64,000 nt of DNA, taken from the NCBI RefSeq assembly GCF_003094615.1, contig NZ_QDKO01000008.1, positions 1-64,000 on the forward strand, written 5' to 3'. The notes beneath the pieces are model-generated. The model saw only the letters and a program-made list of their open reading frames with translations, was not told the origin of the DNA and made no database searches. Below are positions 17,326-27,914 of this stretch, piece by piece (position 1 is the stretch's first letter; the number at the start of each line of letters is the position of its first letter). A program made the position numbers and the translations under genes. The DNA comes from Caulobacter radicis (GTDB lineage Bacteria; Pseudomonadota; Alphaproteobacteria; Caulobacterales; Caulobacteraceae).

Positions 17326-18249
17326 TCAAGCCGCCTTGCGACGGCCCAGCATCAGGGTGCCGAGGACCGAGCCGAGGGTGGACGGCAGGTCCTTGCGGGC
17401 GGTGACGCGGTCGACCATGCCCTTTTCGACGAGGTACTCCGAACGCTGGAAGCCCGGCGGCAGGGTCTCGCGGATGGTCTGCTCGATGACGCGGGGCCCT
17501 GCGAAGCCGATCAGGGCGCCCGGCTCGGCCAGGTGCACGTCGCCCAGCATGGCGTAGGAGGCGGTGACGCCGCCGGTGGTCGGGTCGGTGAGGACCACGA
17601 CATAGGGCAGGGCCGCGTCGTTCAGCTCGTTGATGGCCAGGGTGGTGCGGGCCATCTGCATCAAGGAGAGGGCGCCTTCCTGCATGCGCGCGCCGCCGGC
17701 GGCGGTGAAGGCGACCAGCGGAACCTGGCGGGCCAGGGCGGCCTTGGCGGCGGCGATGAAGCCTTCACCGGCGGCCATGCCCAGCGAACCGCCCATGAAG
17801 GCGAAGTCCTGGACCAGCACCACGGCGTCGACGCCGGCGATCTTGCCGTAGCCGATGGCCATGGCGTCCTGCTCGCCGGTGCTCTTGCGCGCGGCGGCCA
17901 GGCGGTCCTTGTAGGGCTTGCCGTCCGAGAACTTCAGCGGGTCCTCGACCACCGACGGGGTCGGCAGGGCCTCGTACTGGCCATCGTCGAAGGTGAACTT
18001 GAAGCGCGCTTCGGGACCGATGCGCATGTGGCGTCCGGCCGGGGTGACCCACAGGGCCGCCTCCAGGTCGGAGCGGTAGATCATCTCGCCCGTGTCGGGG
18101 CACTTGACCCAGAGGTTTTCGGGCGTCTCGCGCTTGGCGAAGGCTCCGCGCACGCCGGGGGCGATGCGCGACAGCCAGCCGCCGCGGCGGTCGGTCGAGC
18201 TCTTGGTCTTGTCGCCCTTCTTGGGGCCTTGGGGTTCAGCCATCGCCAT
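17326..18249 (-). CDS. accD: acetyl-CoA carboxylase carboxyltransferase subunit beta
   Basis: Beta half of the carboxyltransferase that moves CO2 from biotin to acetyl-CoA to make malonyl-CoA. The 307-residue protein has the crotonase-like core with VAFTAAGGARMQEGALSLMQ and DPTTGGVTASYAMLGDV. The N-terminal zinc ribbon of the family is degenerate: C50 in VKCPDTGEM is the only one of the four ligand cysteines left, and the second CxxC is replaced by TPAG (69-72). Loss of these cysteines is, as I recall, common among alphaproteobacterial AccD proteins. Two start codons lie six bases apart (18249 and 18243). It sits between trpA and folC. Confidence 0.95.
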   Translation of the reverse strand: MAMAEPQGPKKGDKTKSSTDRRGGWLSRIAPGVRGAFAKRETPENLWVKCPDTGEMIYRSDLEAALWVTPAGRHMRIGPEARFKFTFDDGQYEALPTPSVVEDPLKFSDGKPYKDRLAAARKSTGEQDAMAIGYGKIAGVDAVVLVQDFAFMGGSLGMAAGEGFIAAAKAALARQVPLVAFTAAGGARMQEGALSLMQMARTTLAINELNDAALPYVVVLTDPTTGGVTASYAMLGDVHLAEPGALIGFAGPRVIEQTIRETLPPGFQRSEYLVEKGMVDRVTARKDLPSTLGSVLGTLMLGRRKAA

Positions 18250-18261
18250 AGCCTTACAGCC

Positions 18262-19089
18262 TCACACCGTATCTTGTCGCGCGGATCGCACAGCCTTAGC
18301 CAGCTCCGACGCCTTGGAAAGAACCTTTTGGGTCACGTTTTCGTTCAGCTTGCCCGCTGATTCAATCTCATCGACCAGCGCCGAGCCCACGACGGCGGCG
18401 TCGGCGACGCGGGCCACCTCGGCGGCGCGCTCGGCCGTGCGGATGCCAAAGCCAACCGCCACAGGCAGTTGCGCGGCCGCGCGCAGGCGCTCGACGGCGG
18501 GCGCGACAGCATCGGCGTCGGCTTCCTTGACGCCGGTCACGCCGGCCACCGACACGTAGTAGACGAAGCCCGAGGTGCGGCGCACGACGGCCGGCAGGCG
18601 CTTTTCGTCGGTCGTCGGCGAGGCCAGGCGAATCAGCGATATGCCTTCGGCCTCCAGCGCGTCGCTCAGCGGATCGGCTTCCTCGGGCGGGCAGTCGACG
18701 ACGATCAGACCGTCGACTCCGGCTTGGGCTGCGTCTTTCGCGAAGACGTCGAAGCCCTTGTTCACCAGCGGGTTCAGATAGCCCATCAGGATCAGCGGGG
18801 TGTCCTGGTCGCCTTCGCGGAAGGCGCGGGCCAGGTCCAGCGTGCCGTTCAGGGTCATCTTGCCGGCCAGGGCGCGCTGGCTGGCGCGCTGGATGGTCGG
18901 GCCCTCGGCCATCGGGTCCGAGAACGGGAAGCCCAGCTCGATCAGGTCGGCGCCGGCGGCCGGCAGGCCTTTCAGGATCTCCAGCGCGGTCGCGGCGTCG
19001 GGATCGCCGGCCATCACATAGGCGACGAAGCCGGCGCGATTTTCGGCCTTCAGCGCCGCGAAGCGGCGGTCGATGCGGTCTTTGGTCAT
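18262..19089 (-). CDS. trpA: tryptophan synthase alpha subunit
   Basis: A 275-residue TIM barrel that cleaves indole-3-glycerol phosphate to indole, which is passed to TrpB. Family segments: [28 protein letters not shown] (the catalytic Glu is in ELGFPFSDP), and [15 protein letters not shown] 19089 is the natural start ([14 protein letters not shown]); the frame stays open upstream through the repeat but that part is not trpA-like. accD starts 12 bp downstream. Unusually, 146 bp of repeat sequence separates it from trpB. Confidence 0.96.
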   Translation of the reverse strand: MTKDRIDRRFAALKAENRAGFVAYVMAGDPDAATALEILKGLPAAGADLIELGFPFSDPMAEGPTIQRASQRALAGKMTLNGTLDLARAFREGDQDTPLILMGYLNPLVNKGFDVFAKDAAQAGVDGLIVVDCPPEEADPLSDALEAEGISLIRLASPTTDEKRLPAVVRRTSGFVYYVSVAGVTGVKEADADAVAPAVERLRAAAQLPVAVGFGIRTAERAAEVARVADAAVVGSALVDEIESAGKLNENVTQKVLSKASELAKAVRSARQDTV

Positions 19090-19123
19090 TGGTCTCAGTT
19101 CCCGCTGACGACGGCGGAGCCGA

Positions 19124-19210
19124 AAACCCCGCCCTTCGACAGGCTCAGGGTGAGGTTTTCTACTGCGAGGTCGGAAATAGCCCTCATCCTGAGCTTGTCG
19201 AAGGACGAGG
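19124..19210. repeat. family A repeat, copy 2 (between trpB and trpA)
   Basis: Left half CCCTTCGACAGGCTCAGGG (from 19132) and inverted right half CCTGAGCTTGTCGAAGGACG (from 19188), with a centre of about 40 bp (TTTTCTACTGCGAGG..). The same centre start TTTTCTACTGCGA occurs in copy 5 at 45226. It lies within the operon. Confidence 0.88.
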
Positions 19211-19235
19211 GCGCTTGGCGCGCCGGTCGAAGCAT

Positions 19236-20456
19236 CTAGATGCTGCGCCCGAGCGCGTCGGCCACGGTGAAGATGTCCTTGTCGCCACGGCCCGACAGGC
19301 ACATGACGATCACGCCGCCCTCGCCGATCTCCTTGGCCAGCTGCGGCAGCTTGGCGATGGCGTGGGCGCTTTCCAGGGCGGGAATGATGCCCTCGAGCTC
19401 CGCGCACAGCTGGAAGGCCTTCAGCGCCTCGTCGTCGGTGCAGGTCAGGTACTGGGCCCGGCCGATGTCGTGCAGGAACGAGTGCTCCGGACCGATGCCC
19501 GGATAGTCGAGGCCGGCGCTGATCGAGTGGGCGTCGAGGATCTGGCCGTCGTCGTCCTGCAAGAGATAGGTGCGGTTGCCGTGCAGCACGCCCGGACGCC
19601 CGCCGGTCAGCGAGGCGGCGTGCTTGTCGGTGTCCAGGCCATGGCCCGAGGCTTCCACGCCGTAGATCTTCACGCTCTCGTCGGCGAGGAACGGGTGGAA
19701 CATGCCGATGGCGTTGCTGCCGCCGCCCACGCAGGCGACGACGGCGTCGGGAAGGCGGCCTTCCAGTTCCTGGATCTGCTCGCGGGTTTCATTGCCGATC
19801 ACCGCCTGGAAATCTCGGACCATGGCCGGATAGGGGTGCGGGCCGGCGGCGGTGCCGATCAGGTAGTAGGTGTCTTCGACGTTGGTGACCCAGTCGCGCA
19901 TGGCCTCGTTCATGGCGTCCTTGAGGGTCGCGGCCCCCGAGGTCACCGGACGCACTTCGGCGCCCAGCAGGTTCATGCGGAAGACGTTGGGCTTCTGCCG
20001 GGCGACATCGACGGCGCCCATGTAGACGATGCAGGGCAGGCCAAAGCGCGCCGACACGGTGGCCGAGGCCACGCCGTGCTGGCCAGCGCCGGTCTCGGCG
20101 ATGATCCGGGTCTTGCCCATGCGCTGGGCCAGCAGGATCTGGCCCATGCAGTTGTTGATCTTGTGCGCGCCGGTGTGGTTCAGCTCTTCGCGCTTGAAAT
20201 AGATCTTGGCGCCGCCGAAATGACGGGTCAGGCGCTCGGCGAAATAGAGCGGGCTGGGGCGGCCGACATAGTGGGTCAGGTAGCCGCGCAGCTCGGCCTG
20301 GAAGGCCGGGTCGTTCTTGGCTTCCTGGTAGGCCTTGTCCAGCTCCAGCACGAGCGGCATCAGGGTTTCGGCCACGTACAGGCCGCCGAATTCGCCGAAG
20401 CGCCCCTTGGCGTCGGGATAGGCGGACCAGTCATTGGGCTTGGCAGGAGCGTTCAC
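19236..20456 (-). CDS. trpB: tryptophan synthase beta subunit
   Basis: PLP enzyme joining indole and serine to give tryptophan. The 406-residue product has the PLP lysine K99 in [10 protein letters not shown], the GAGQHGVA loop and the phosphate loop [10 protein letters not shown]. The start is GTG at 20456, 18 bp after the trpF stop, with GGAAA upstream. It forms the alpha2-beta2 complex with TrpA from the next gene. Confidence 0.97.
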   Translation of the reverse strand: MNAPAKPNDWSAYPDAKGRFGEFGGLYVAETLMPLVLELDKAYQEAKNDPAFQAELRGYLTHYVGRPSPLYFAERLTRHFGGAKIYFKREELNHTGAHKINNCMGQILLAQRMGKTRIIAETGAGQHGVASATVSARFGLPCIVYMGAVDVARQKPNVFRMNLLGAEVRPVTSGAATLKDAMNEAMRDWVTNVEDTYYLIGTAAGPHPYPAMVRDFQAVIGNETREQIQELEGRLPDAVVACVGGGSNAIGMFHPFLADESVKIYGVEASGHGLDTDKHAASLTGGRPGVLHGNRTYLLQDDDGQILDAHSISAGLDYPGIGPEHSFLHDIGRAQYLTCTDDEALKAFQLCAELEGIIPALESAHAIAKLPQLAKEIGEGGVIVMCLSGRGDKDIFTVADALGRSI

Positions 20457-20473
20457 GGGCGTTTCCAGTTAGG

Positions 20474-21118
20474 TCAGGCGCGTTTGACGGCGTCGAGAAA
20501 CGCCGTGATCAAAGCCGGGTCCTTTAGGCCCGGACCGCGTTCCACGCCAGAGGAAACGTCCACCAGCGGGGCTCCGGAGGCGGCCACGGCGGCGCCCACG
20601 TTCCAGGGATCCAGGCCGCCCGCGAGGAAATGCGGGCGAGAAAATCGCCGGCCTTGCAGCAGGCTCCAGTCGAACCTTGCGCCGGTGCCGCCGGGCAGGG
20701 CGGATCCTTCCACGGGCCTGGCGTCGAAAAGAAACTGCTCGGCCACGGTCTCGTAGGCCCGGGCCTGGTCGACATCGGCCGACGAGGAGACCGAGAAGGC
20801 CTTGATGACGCCGACGCCGCTGCGCTGGGCGATCTCGCGCAGGCGGCTGGGGGTCTCCTTGCCGTGCACCTGGATCAGGTCGGGGCGCATGGTCGCCATC
20901 AGCCGGTCGATCAGGGCGTCGTCGGGATCGACGGTCACGGCCACCGTCTGCACGCCGCGGCCGCGCACCGGCTCGATGAGGCGGGCGGCGGTCTCGGGCT
21001 CGACGTTGCGGGGGCTCCTGGCGAAGAAGACGAAGCCGAGATAGGCCGCGCCGCCGTCGAAGGCGGTCTTCACCGTCTCCGGCGTCGAGAGCCCGCAGAT
21101 CTTGGCCTTGGTGGTCAT
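20474..21118 (-). CDS. trpF: phosphoribosylanthranilate isomerase
   Basis: A 214-residue TIM barrel carrying out the Amadori rearrangement of phosphoribosylanthranilate. The catalytic Cys is in AKICGLSTPETV near the N-terminus, and the catalytic Asp side in VDPDDALI; LAGGLDPWNV and DVSSGVERGPGLKD are the phosphate-binding segments. It leads the trpFBA part of the operon; the usg gene lies 48 bp upstream. Confidence 0.96.
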   Translation of the reverse strand: MTTKAKICGLSTPETVKTAFDGGAAYLGFVFFARSPRNVEPETAARLIEPVRGRGVQTVAVTVDPDDALIDRLMATMRPDLIQVHGKETPSRLREIAQRSGVGVIKAFSVSSSADVDQARAYETVAEQFLFDARPVEGSALPGGTGARFDWSLLQGRRFSRPHFLAGGLDPWNVGAAVAASGAPLVDVSSGVERGPGLKDPALITAFLDAVKRA

Positions 21119-21166
21119 CGGGGGGAGTTACGGTGGGGAAGTCGCCAGCGCAACCCCCGCCTGGCT

Positions 21167-21436
21167 TCACTGAAGGGTGAAGACCCCGTTGACCGCCTTC
21201 CATTCTGCCGGCCCGATCAGCCGGTCGTGGGCCACCTGCACCGAGTGCAGCACCCCGTCGAGCTCGCGGCTCCAGAAGTCGAGGAAGCCCTTCAGGGTCG
21301 GGAACCTGGGGGCCAGGTCGTACTCCTGCCAGACATAGAGCTGTAGCAGGTGCGGGTGGTCGGGCAGGTGGTAGCAGATGTTGGCCGTGGTCAGGCCGTA
21401 GCCCAGCATCTGCAGTTCGAACGCGCGGGAAGTCAT
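21167..21436 (-). CDS. usg: Usg family protein (gene upstream of trpF)
   Basis: An 89-residue soluble protein, FELQMLGYGLTTANICYHLP at the start and WQEYDLAPRFPTLKGFLDFW in the middle. It matches the small Usg family, named in C. crescentus for its place upstream of trpF, and sometimes described as a probable partner of phosphoribosylanthranilate isomerase. Its biochemical role is not settled. ATG 21436 is the start that gives the family N-terminus. The promoter of the operon probably lies in the 110 bp upstream, before repeat C1. Confidence 0.88.
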   Translation of the reverse strand: MTSRAFELQMLGYGLTTANICYHLPDHPHLLQLYVWQEYDLAPRFPTLKGFLDFWSRELDGVLHSVQVAHDRLIGPAEWKAVNGVFTLQ

Positions 21437-21551
21437 CGAGAGCGGTCTCCGACAACGGTTAAGCGTCACCGGGAAACCGTCCGCCTACGGGGCGAGTCGC
21501 TCAAGAGGGCAGGGCGTCGCAGGCTCGAATTCCCTCCTCCTGCCTTTATCT

Positions 21552-21686
21552 CCCGTCATTCCCGCCCTTGTGGCGGGAACCCCTGGTTCCGCTCGCAGGT
21601 GAGGCGCCAGCGGATCGCCGGCGATCCGCCACAACTGCTCTTGCGGCTGAAAGAGGGTTTCCCGCCACAAGGGCGGGAATGACGGG
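21552..21686. repeat. family C MITE-like element, copy 1
   Basis: About 135 bp, with terminal inverted repeats of about 30 bp that begin CCCGTCATTCCCGCCCTTGT at the left and end ACAAGGGCGGGAATGACGGG at the right. A central palindrome CGGATCGCC/GGCGATCCG lies at 21611-21628. No coding potential. It separates usg and an SDR gene on the same strand. Confidence 0.93.
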
Positions 21687-21709
21687 CCGAAAAAAGAGAG
21701 GGTTGCAGA

Positions 21710-22474
21710 TCAGTCCCGCACCAGGCCCCCGTCCACCACCAGGTTTTGCCCTGTCACCGCCCGCGCCCAGGGGCTGGCGAAGAACAGCACCGCGTCGGCG
21801 AACTCGGCCGGGGTGGTGACCGAGCGCAGCGGGGTCATGCCGGCGATCAGGTCGAAGATCGGCTCGGGCGTGGCGGCGCTGGCGCCGGTGACGCGGAGCA
21901 GGCCGCCCGACACCATGTTGACCGTGATGCCGGCGGGGCCCAGGTCGCCGCAGGCCGTGCGGGTCAGCGACAGCAGGGCGGCCTTGACGGCGGTGTAGTC
22001 GTGATAGGGCACGACCGGGTTCTGGAAGAGGTTGGTGCCGACGTTGATGACGCGGCCGAAGCCGGCGTCGGCCATGTCGGGGGCTGCGGCCTGGATGACG
22101 TTCAGGGCGCCCTTCAGCACGGTGAGGTTCTGCTTTTCGAAATCCTCCCAGGCGATGCTGGCCAGATGCGCGCGGGCGTCGCCGTTGAAGCTGTAGTCGA
22201 GGGCGTTGTTGATCACGGTGGTCACGGGGCCGCCGAAGGCCTGCTTGGCGGCGGCCAGCATGGCCTCGACGGCGGCGCGGTCGGCGACGTCGGCCTGGAC
22301 GGCGATGGCGCGCCCGGGTCCACCCAGCTCGGCGGCCAAAGCCTCGGCGGCGTCCTGGCTGGCGCGGTAGTTGACGACGACGCGGGCCCCCTGGCGGGAA
22401 AAGGCGCGGGCGATCTCGGCCCCCAGGCCCCGGCCGGCGCCGGTGACGAGGACGATCTGGTCGGACAGCTGCAT
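21710..22474 (-). CDS. SDR family oxidoreductase, FabG-like
   Basis: A 254-residue classical short-chain dehydrogenase. The cofactor turn is TGAGRGLGAEIAR at residues 11-23; the catalytic Tyr and Lys lie in YTAVKAALL, and the C-terminal DGGLVRD is typical. The best family resemblance is to 3-oxoacyl-ACP reductase-like enzymes, but nothing nearby shows the substrate. It stands alone on the minus strand, flanked by a family C and a family A repeat. Confidence 0.9.
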   Translation of the reverse strand: MQLSDQIVLVTGAGRGLGAEIARAFSRQGARVVVNYRASQDAAEALAAELGGPGRAIAVQADVADRAAVEAMLAAAKQAFGGPVTTVINNALDYSFNGDARAHLASIAWEDFEKQNLTVLKGALNVIQAAAPDMADAGFGRVINVGTNLFQNPVVPYHDYTAVKAALLSLTRTACGDLGPAGITVNMVSGGLLRVTGASAATPEPIFDLIAGMTPLRSVTTPAEFADAVLFFASPWARAVTGQNLVVDGGLVRD

Positions 22475-22528
22475 TCTTTACTCCTGGAACTCGGCCCAGC
22501 AGGTTGTTAGCGGAATTCGGGGCGAAAG

Positions 22529-22619
22529 CCTCGTCCTTCGACAGGCTCAGGAAGAGGTTTTGCCGAGGCTCGTGAGGCGGATCTGGTCCTCACCCTGAGC
22601 CTGTCGAAGGACGAGGACC
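22529..22619. repeat. family A repeat, copy 3
   Basis: Left half CCTCGTCCTTCGACAGGCTC and inverted right half CACCCTGAGCCTGTCGAAGG, with a centre of about 35 bp. It lies between the SDR start and the HWE kinase stop and ends 12 bp before the latter. Confidence 0.88.
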
Positions 22620-22630
22620 ACGGCGGGGCG

Positions 22631-24052
22631 CTACCTCCGTTCGTCCAGGCTGGCGACGACGCCGAGCTCGGGCGAGGGCGGGGTGGGCAGGGGCGCGACG
22701 GCTTCGAGCCGGCAGGCCAGGCCCTCCTCGCGCCACTCCATCCTGACCTGGCCGCGCAGCTCGCCGCGCAGGCTGCGCTCGATCAGCCGCGAGCCGAAGC
22801 CGCGCCGGGTGGGCGGGCCAACGACCCTGGGGCCGCCGGTCTCGGTCCAGGTCAGCGACAGGGCGCGGCTGGCCTGGTCGAAGCTCCAGGCCACGGCCAC
22901 CGAGCCGTCCAGGTTGGACAGCGCCCCGTACTTCAGGGCGTTGGTGGCCAACTCGTGGAAGACCAGCGACATGGTCAGGGCCCCGCCCGGCGGCAGGAAG
23001 CATGGCGGCCCGGCCACCGACACCCGGCCGGCCGCGGCGGTGAACGGCGCCAGCGCCCTCTGCGCCACTTCGCACAGGTCCGCGCCGTGCCAGCTCTCGC
23101 GGGTCAGCACGTCGTGGGCCAGCGACAGGCCCAGCAGCCGCAGCTCGAACTTCTCGAAGGCGGTGACCGGGTCGGGCTCGTTGCGCAGGGTCTGGGCGGC
23201 CATCGACTGGACGGTGGCCAGGGTGTTCTTCACGCGGTGGTTCAGCTCGTTGATCAGCAGGCGCAGTTGGCCCTGGTGGCGCTCCTGCTCGGCCTCGACC
23301 GCCTTGCGGGCGGTGATGTCGGCGATGATCGCCACCAGATAGGCCAGCCCCCCGCGCGGCTGCACCTTGGAGACGTTCAGGCGGATCCACAGCACCTCGC
23401 CGTCGCCGGCGATCAGCCGGCGCTCGGCGGCGTAGGTGTCCAGCCGGCCGGCCAGCAGGGCCCGCACGTGGGCCTGCGCGCCCGGCAGGTCCTGCGGCGC
23501 GATCAGCTCGGCGGCGTTGCCGGCCGCCAGGGTCTCGCGGGTGCGGCGGGTGATGGCGCAGAAGCGGTCGTTGACCTCGAGGAACACCCCGCGCGGCGAG
23601 ATCCGCGCCACGCCCATGGCGGCCTGCTCGAACACCGCCTTGTAGCGGGCCTCGGCCGCCTCCAGCCGCAGGCGGGCCTCGACGGCGGCGGTGACGACCT
23701 CGGTATAGAGAACCAGGCCCCCGACCGCGCCCTCGTCGGTGCGCCAGGGGGCCATCGACCAGCGGATCCACTCGACCCGGCCGTGGCGGTCGACATAGCG
23801 GTCGCCGCCGTCCTCGCGCAGTTCGACCCCCTCGTTCAGCACCCGCGCGTGCAGGTCGCGCCAGTAGCGGGGGATCTCGGGGAACACCTCGTAGTGCACG
23901 CGCCCCAGCAGCGGCAGGTCGGCCGGCAGGCCCTGGTCGGTCAGGTACTGGGCCGAATGGGCGAGATAGCGCATCGACCGGTCGAAGATGGCGATGCCCA
24001 TCGGCGCGTGCATCAGCGCCGTGGTCAGGCTGGGCGAGACCGTATCGATCAT
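22631..24052 (-). CDS. PAS-containing HWE-family sensor histidine kinase
   Basis: A 473-residue cytoplasmic kinase. Two PAS domains (about residues 10-125 and 135-255) precede the HWE core: the phosphoacceptor is H272 in LLINELNHRVKNTL, the N box is HELATNALKYGAL, and the WTETGGP motif gives the Trp and Glu that define the HWE class. No membrane segment or receiver domain is present, so the signal is probably sensed inside the cell by PAS. No response regulator lies nearby, making it an orphan. In this class outputs often go to single-domain receivers or to the general stress response. ATG 24052 is preferred to the upstream Met, as the PAS fold starts soon after it. Confidence 0.9.
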   Translation of the reverse strand: MIDTVSPSLTTALMHAPMGIAIFDRSMRYLAHSAQYLTDQGLPADLPLLGRVHYEVFPEIPRYWRDLHARVLNEGVELREDGGDRYVDRHGRVEWIRWSMAPWRTDEGAVGGLVLYTEVVTAAVEARLRLEAAEARYKAVFEQAAMGVARISPRGVFLEVNDRFCAITRRTRETLAAGNAAELIAPQDLPGAQAHVRALLAGRLDTYAAERRLIAGDGEVLWIRLNVSKVQPRGGLAYLVAIIADITARKAVEAEQERHQGQLRLLINELNHRVKNTLATVQSMAAQTLRNEPDPVTAFEKFELRLLGLSLAHDVLTRESWHGADLCEVAQRALAPFTAAAGRVSVAGPPCFLPPGGALTMSLVFHELATNALKYGALSNLDGSVAVAWSFDQASRALSLTWTETGGPRVVGPPTRRGFGSRLIERSLRGELRGQVRMEWREEGLACRLEAVAPLPTPPSPELGVVASLDERR

Positions 24053-24170
24053 CGGTCCGGGCGGTCTCCGAGGGGAGCAGGCGACGGGACCGATATCATG
24101 GCCCCGTTCGCGCATGAGGTGAAAGGGCCAATTCTCGCGTGGGCGCCTGTGGAGGGAGGCGAGTCTCTCT

Positions 24171-24326
24171 GATCCTTCTCCCTGGAGGGAGAAGGTGGCC
24201 TGCGAAGCAGGTCGGATGAGGGGTTAGGGACGGTAGACGGCGTGCCGGCACGCCGTCAGACACTGTAACCCCTCACCCTCCCAATGCTCCGCATTGGGCC
24301 CCTCCCTCTCCCTCTGGGAGAGGGTT
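24171..24326. repeat. family B repeat, copy 4
   Basis: The left end is GATCCTTCTCCCTGGAGGGA and the right end CCCTCTCCCTCTGGGAGAGG; inner arms GTAACCCCTCACCCTCCCAA and the inverted GGATGAGGGGTTAGGGAC face each other around a GGCGTGCCGGCACGCC palindrome. It lies between malic enzyme and the HWE kinase. Confidence 0.82.
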
Positions 24327-24332
24327 TGGGGG

Positions 24333-26615
<2,283 letters not shown>

Positions 26616-26666
26616 GGCGGCGTTTCCTGTCCTGCGTAGCCAGTTGAAATGGACCCGCCGAACGAT

Positions 26667-26747
26667 GCGACGCGTCCTTATGCGAGGGTCAGCCTAGCGA
26701 CGCGTCCGGCCGGCTACAACCGGACAATATCAAATGGTACCGGTACA
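26667..26747. promoter_or_regulatory. candidate operator sites between maeB and dapB
   Basis: Two features lie in this divergent gap: an 11-bp direct repeat GCGACGCGTCC at 26667-26677 and 26697-26707, exactly 30 bp apart, and a 10-bp palindrome GTACCGGTAC at 26737-26746 in an AT-richer context. The palindrome with a central CG resembles operators of LacI-type repressors; the repeats could bind a regulator on one face of the helix. Both are pattern-based suggestions. Confidence 0.35.
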
Positions 26748-26875
26748 AACGCTTGTTGGGCAAAGGTTTGCGGTTTCGCGCCCGCTCCCGCTACGGAAGC
26801 CCGCCGGATAAATCCGTTGACCCCGGAGAGGGGCTGGGCGACGAGGCGCGGCGCAAGTTTCGTGGAGAAAACCCC

Positions 26876-27658
26876 GTGTCCCAGTCCCCCGTTCGGATCG
26901 CCGTCGCCGGAGCCCTGGGCCGCATGGGCAAGGCCGTGGCCGCCACGCTGGAAGGCCGCGCCGACGCGCTTGCCGTGGCCCGCTTCGACCGTCCGGGCGC
27001 GGAAGGCGAGGGGCTGGTGGCGCTGGAAAGCGCCCTGGCCGACGCCCAGGCGATCATCGACTTCACCATTCCCGAGGCTTCGGTGGCCTTGGCCGAGACC
27101 ATCGCGCGGGCGGGCGGCGGCATCGCGCTGGTGATCGGTTCGACCGGCTTCACGGCCGAGCAGGACGCGCGCCTCGCGAAGGCGGCCGAAAAGGTCGCGA
27201 TCGTGCGCTCGGGCAACTTCTCGCTGGGCGTCAACATGCTGATGGGCCTGGTGCGCCAGGCCGCCGCCGCCCTGCCGGCCGCCGACTGGGACATCGAGGT
27301 CTTCGAGGCCCACCACAAGCGCAAGATCGACGCACCCTCGGGCACGGCCCTGATGCTGGGCCAGGCCGCCGCCGACGGGCGCGGCGTCGTGCTCTCCGAG
27401 GTCGAGGACCGCGCCCGCGACGGCGTCACCGGTCCGCGCAAGGAAGGCTCGATCGGCTTTTCGGTGGTGCGCGGCGGCGGCATCATCGGCGAGCACAGCG
27501 TGATCTTCGCCGGCGAGAGCGAAAGCCTGACCATCGCCCACTCGGCCATCGACCGGGGCCTGTTCGCCCGCGGCGCGGTGGCGGCGGCGGTGTGGGCGCA
27601 GGGCAAGGCGCCGGGGATCTACGACATGCAGCAGGTGCTGGGGTTCCGGGCGGTCTGA
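26876..27658 (+). CDS. dapB: 4-hydroxy-tetrahydrodipicolinate reductase
   Basis: NAD(P)H-dependent step of the lysine and diaminopimelate pathway. The 260-residue product starts with GTG 26876, preceded by GTGGAGAAAA; this start gives the normal N-terminus with the nucleotide-binding VAGALGRMGKAV. The catalytic segment EAHHKRKIDAPSGTA, with the paired His residues and Lys, is intact, and VRGGGIIGEHSVIFAG marks the C-terminal domain. The next gene is over 250 bp away past a family C element, so dapB is probably monocistronic. Confidence 0.96.
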   Translation: MSQSPVRIAVAGALGRMGKAVAATLEGRADALAVARFDRPGAEGEGLVALESALADAQAIIDFTIPEASVALAETIARAGGGIALVIGSTGFTAEQDARLAKAAEKVAIVRSGNFSLGVNMLMGLVRQAAAALPAADWDIEVFEAHHKRKIDAPSGTALMLGQAAADGRGVVLSEVEDRARDGVTGPRKEGSIGFSVVRGGGIIGEHSVIFAGESESLTIAHSAIDRGLFARGAVAAAVWAQGKAPGIYDMQQVLGFRAV

Positions 27659-27682
27659 GGGTCTCTGAACTCCCAAAAACCT

Positions 27683-27818
27683 CCCGTCATTCCCGCCCTT
27701 GTGGCGGGAACCTCTGGTTCCGTTCGCATGTGAGACGCCAGCGACGTGCCGAGCACGTCGCCCCACTCGCCCTTGCGGCTGATAGAGGGGTTCCCGCCAC
27801 AAGGGCGGGAATGACGGG
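27683..27818. repeat. family C MITE-like element, copy 2
   Basis: About 136 bp with the same 30-bp terminal inverted repeats as copy 1. The central hairpin is GCGACGTGC (27741-27749), loop CGA, GCACGTCGC (27753-27761): a sequence different from copies 1 and 3 but again fully paired. It lies between dapB and the YdbH-like gene. Confidence 0.93.
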
Positions 27819-27914
27819 AGTTGGAGAGATGGCGACCCTTTGGGAAATGTTTCCCAACCGTCGCTTTCCAGACTTTTCTCGTATCGAGGCCTCACAAACG
27901 CCACGGCTTGCGGC

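Noticed and set aside
19090..19407. N-terminal extension of trpA by 106 codons
   Set aside because: The extension runs through a repeat and antisense of trpB; TrpA homology starts at ATG 19089.
26616..26875. tRNA or small RNA gene between maeB and dapB
   Set aside because: No cloverleaf or T-loop consensus and no terminator; the region is better explained as a divergent promoter.
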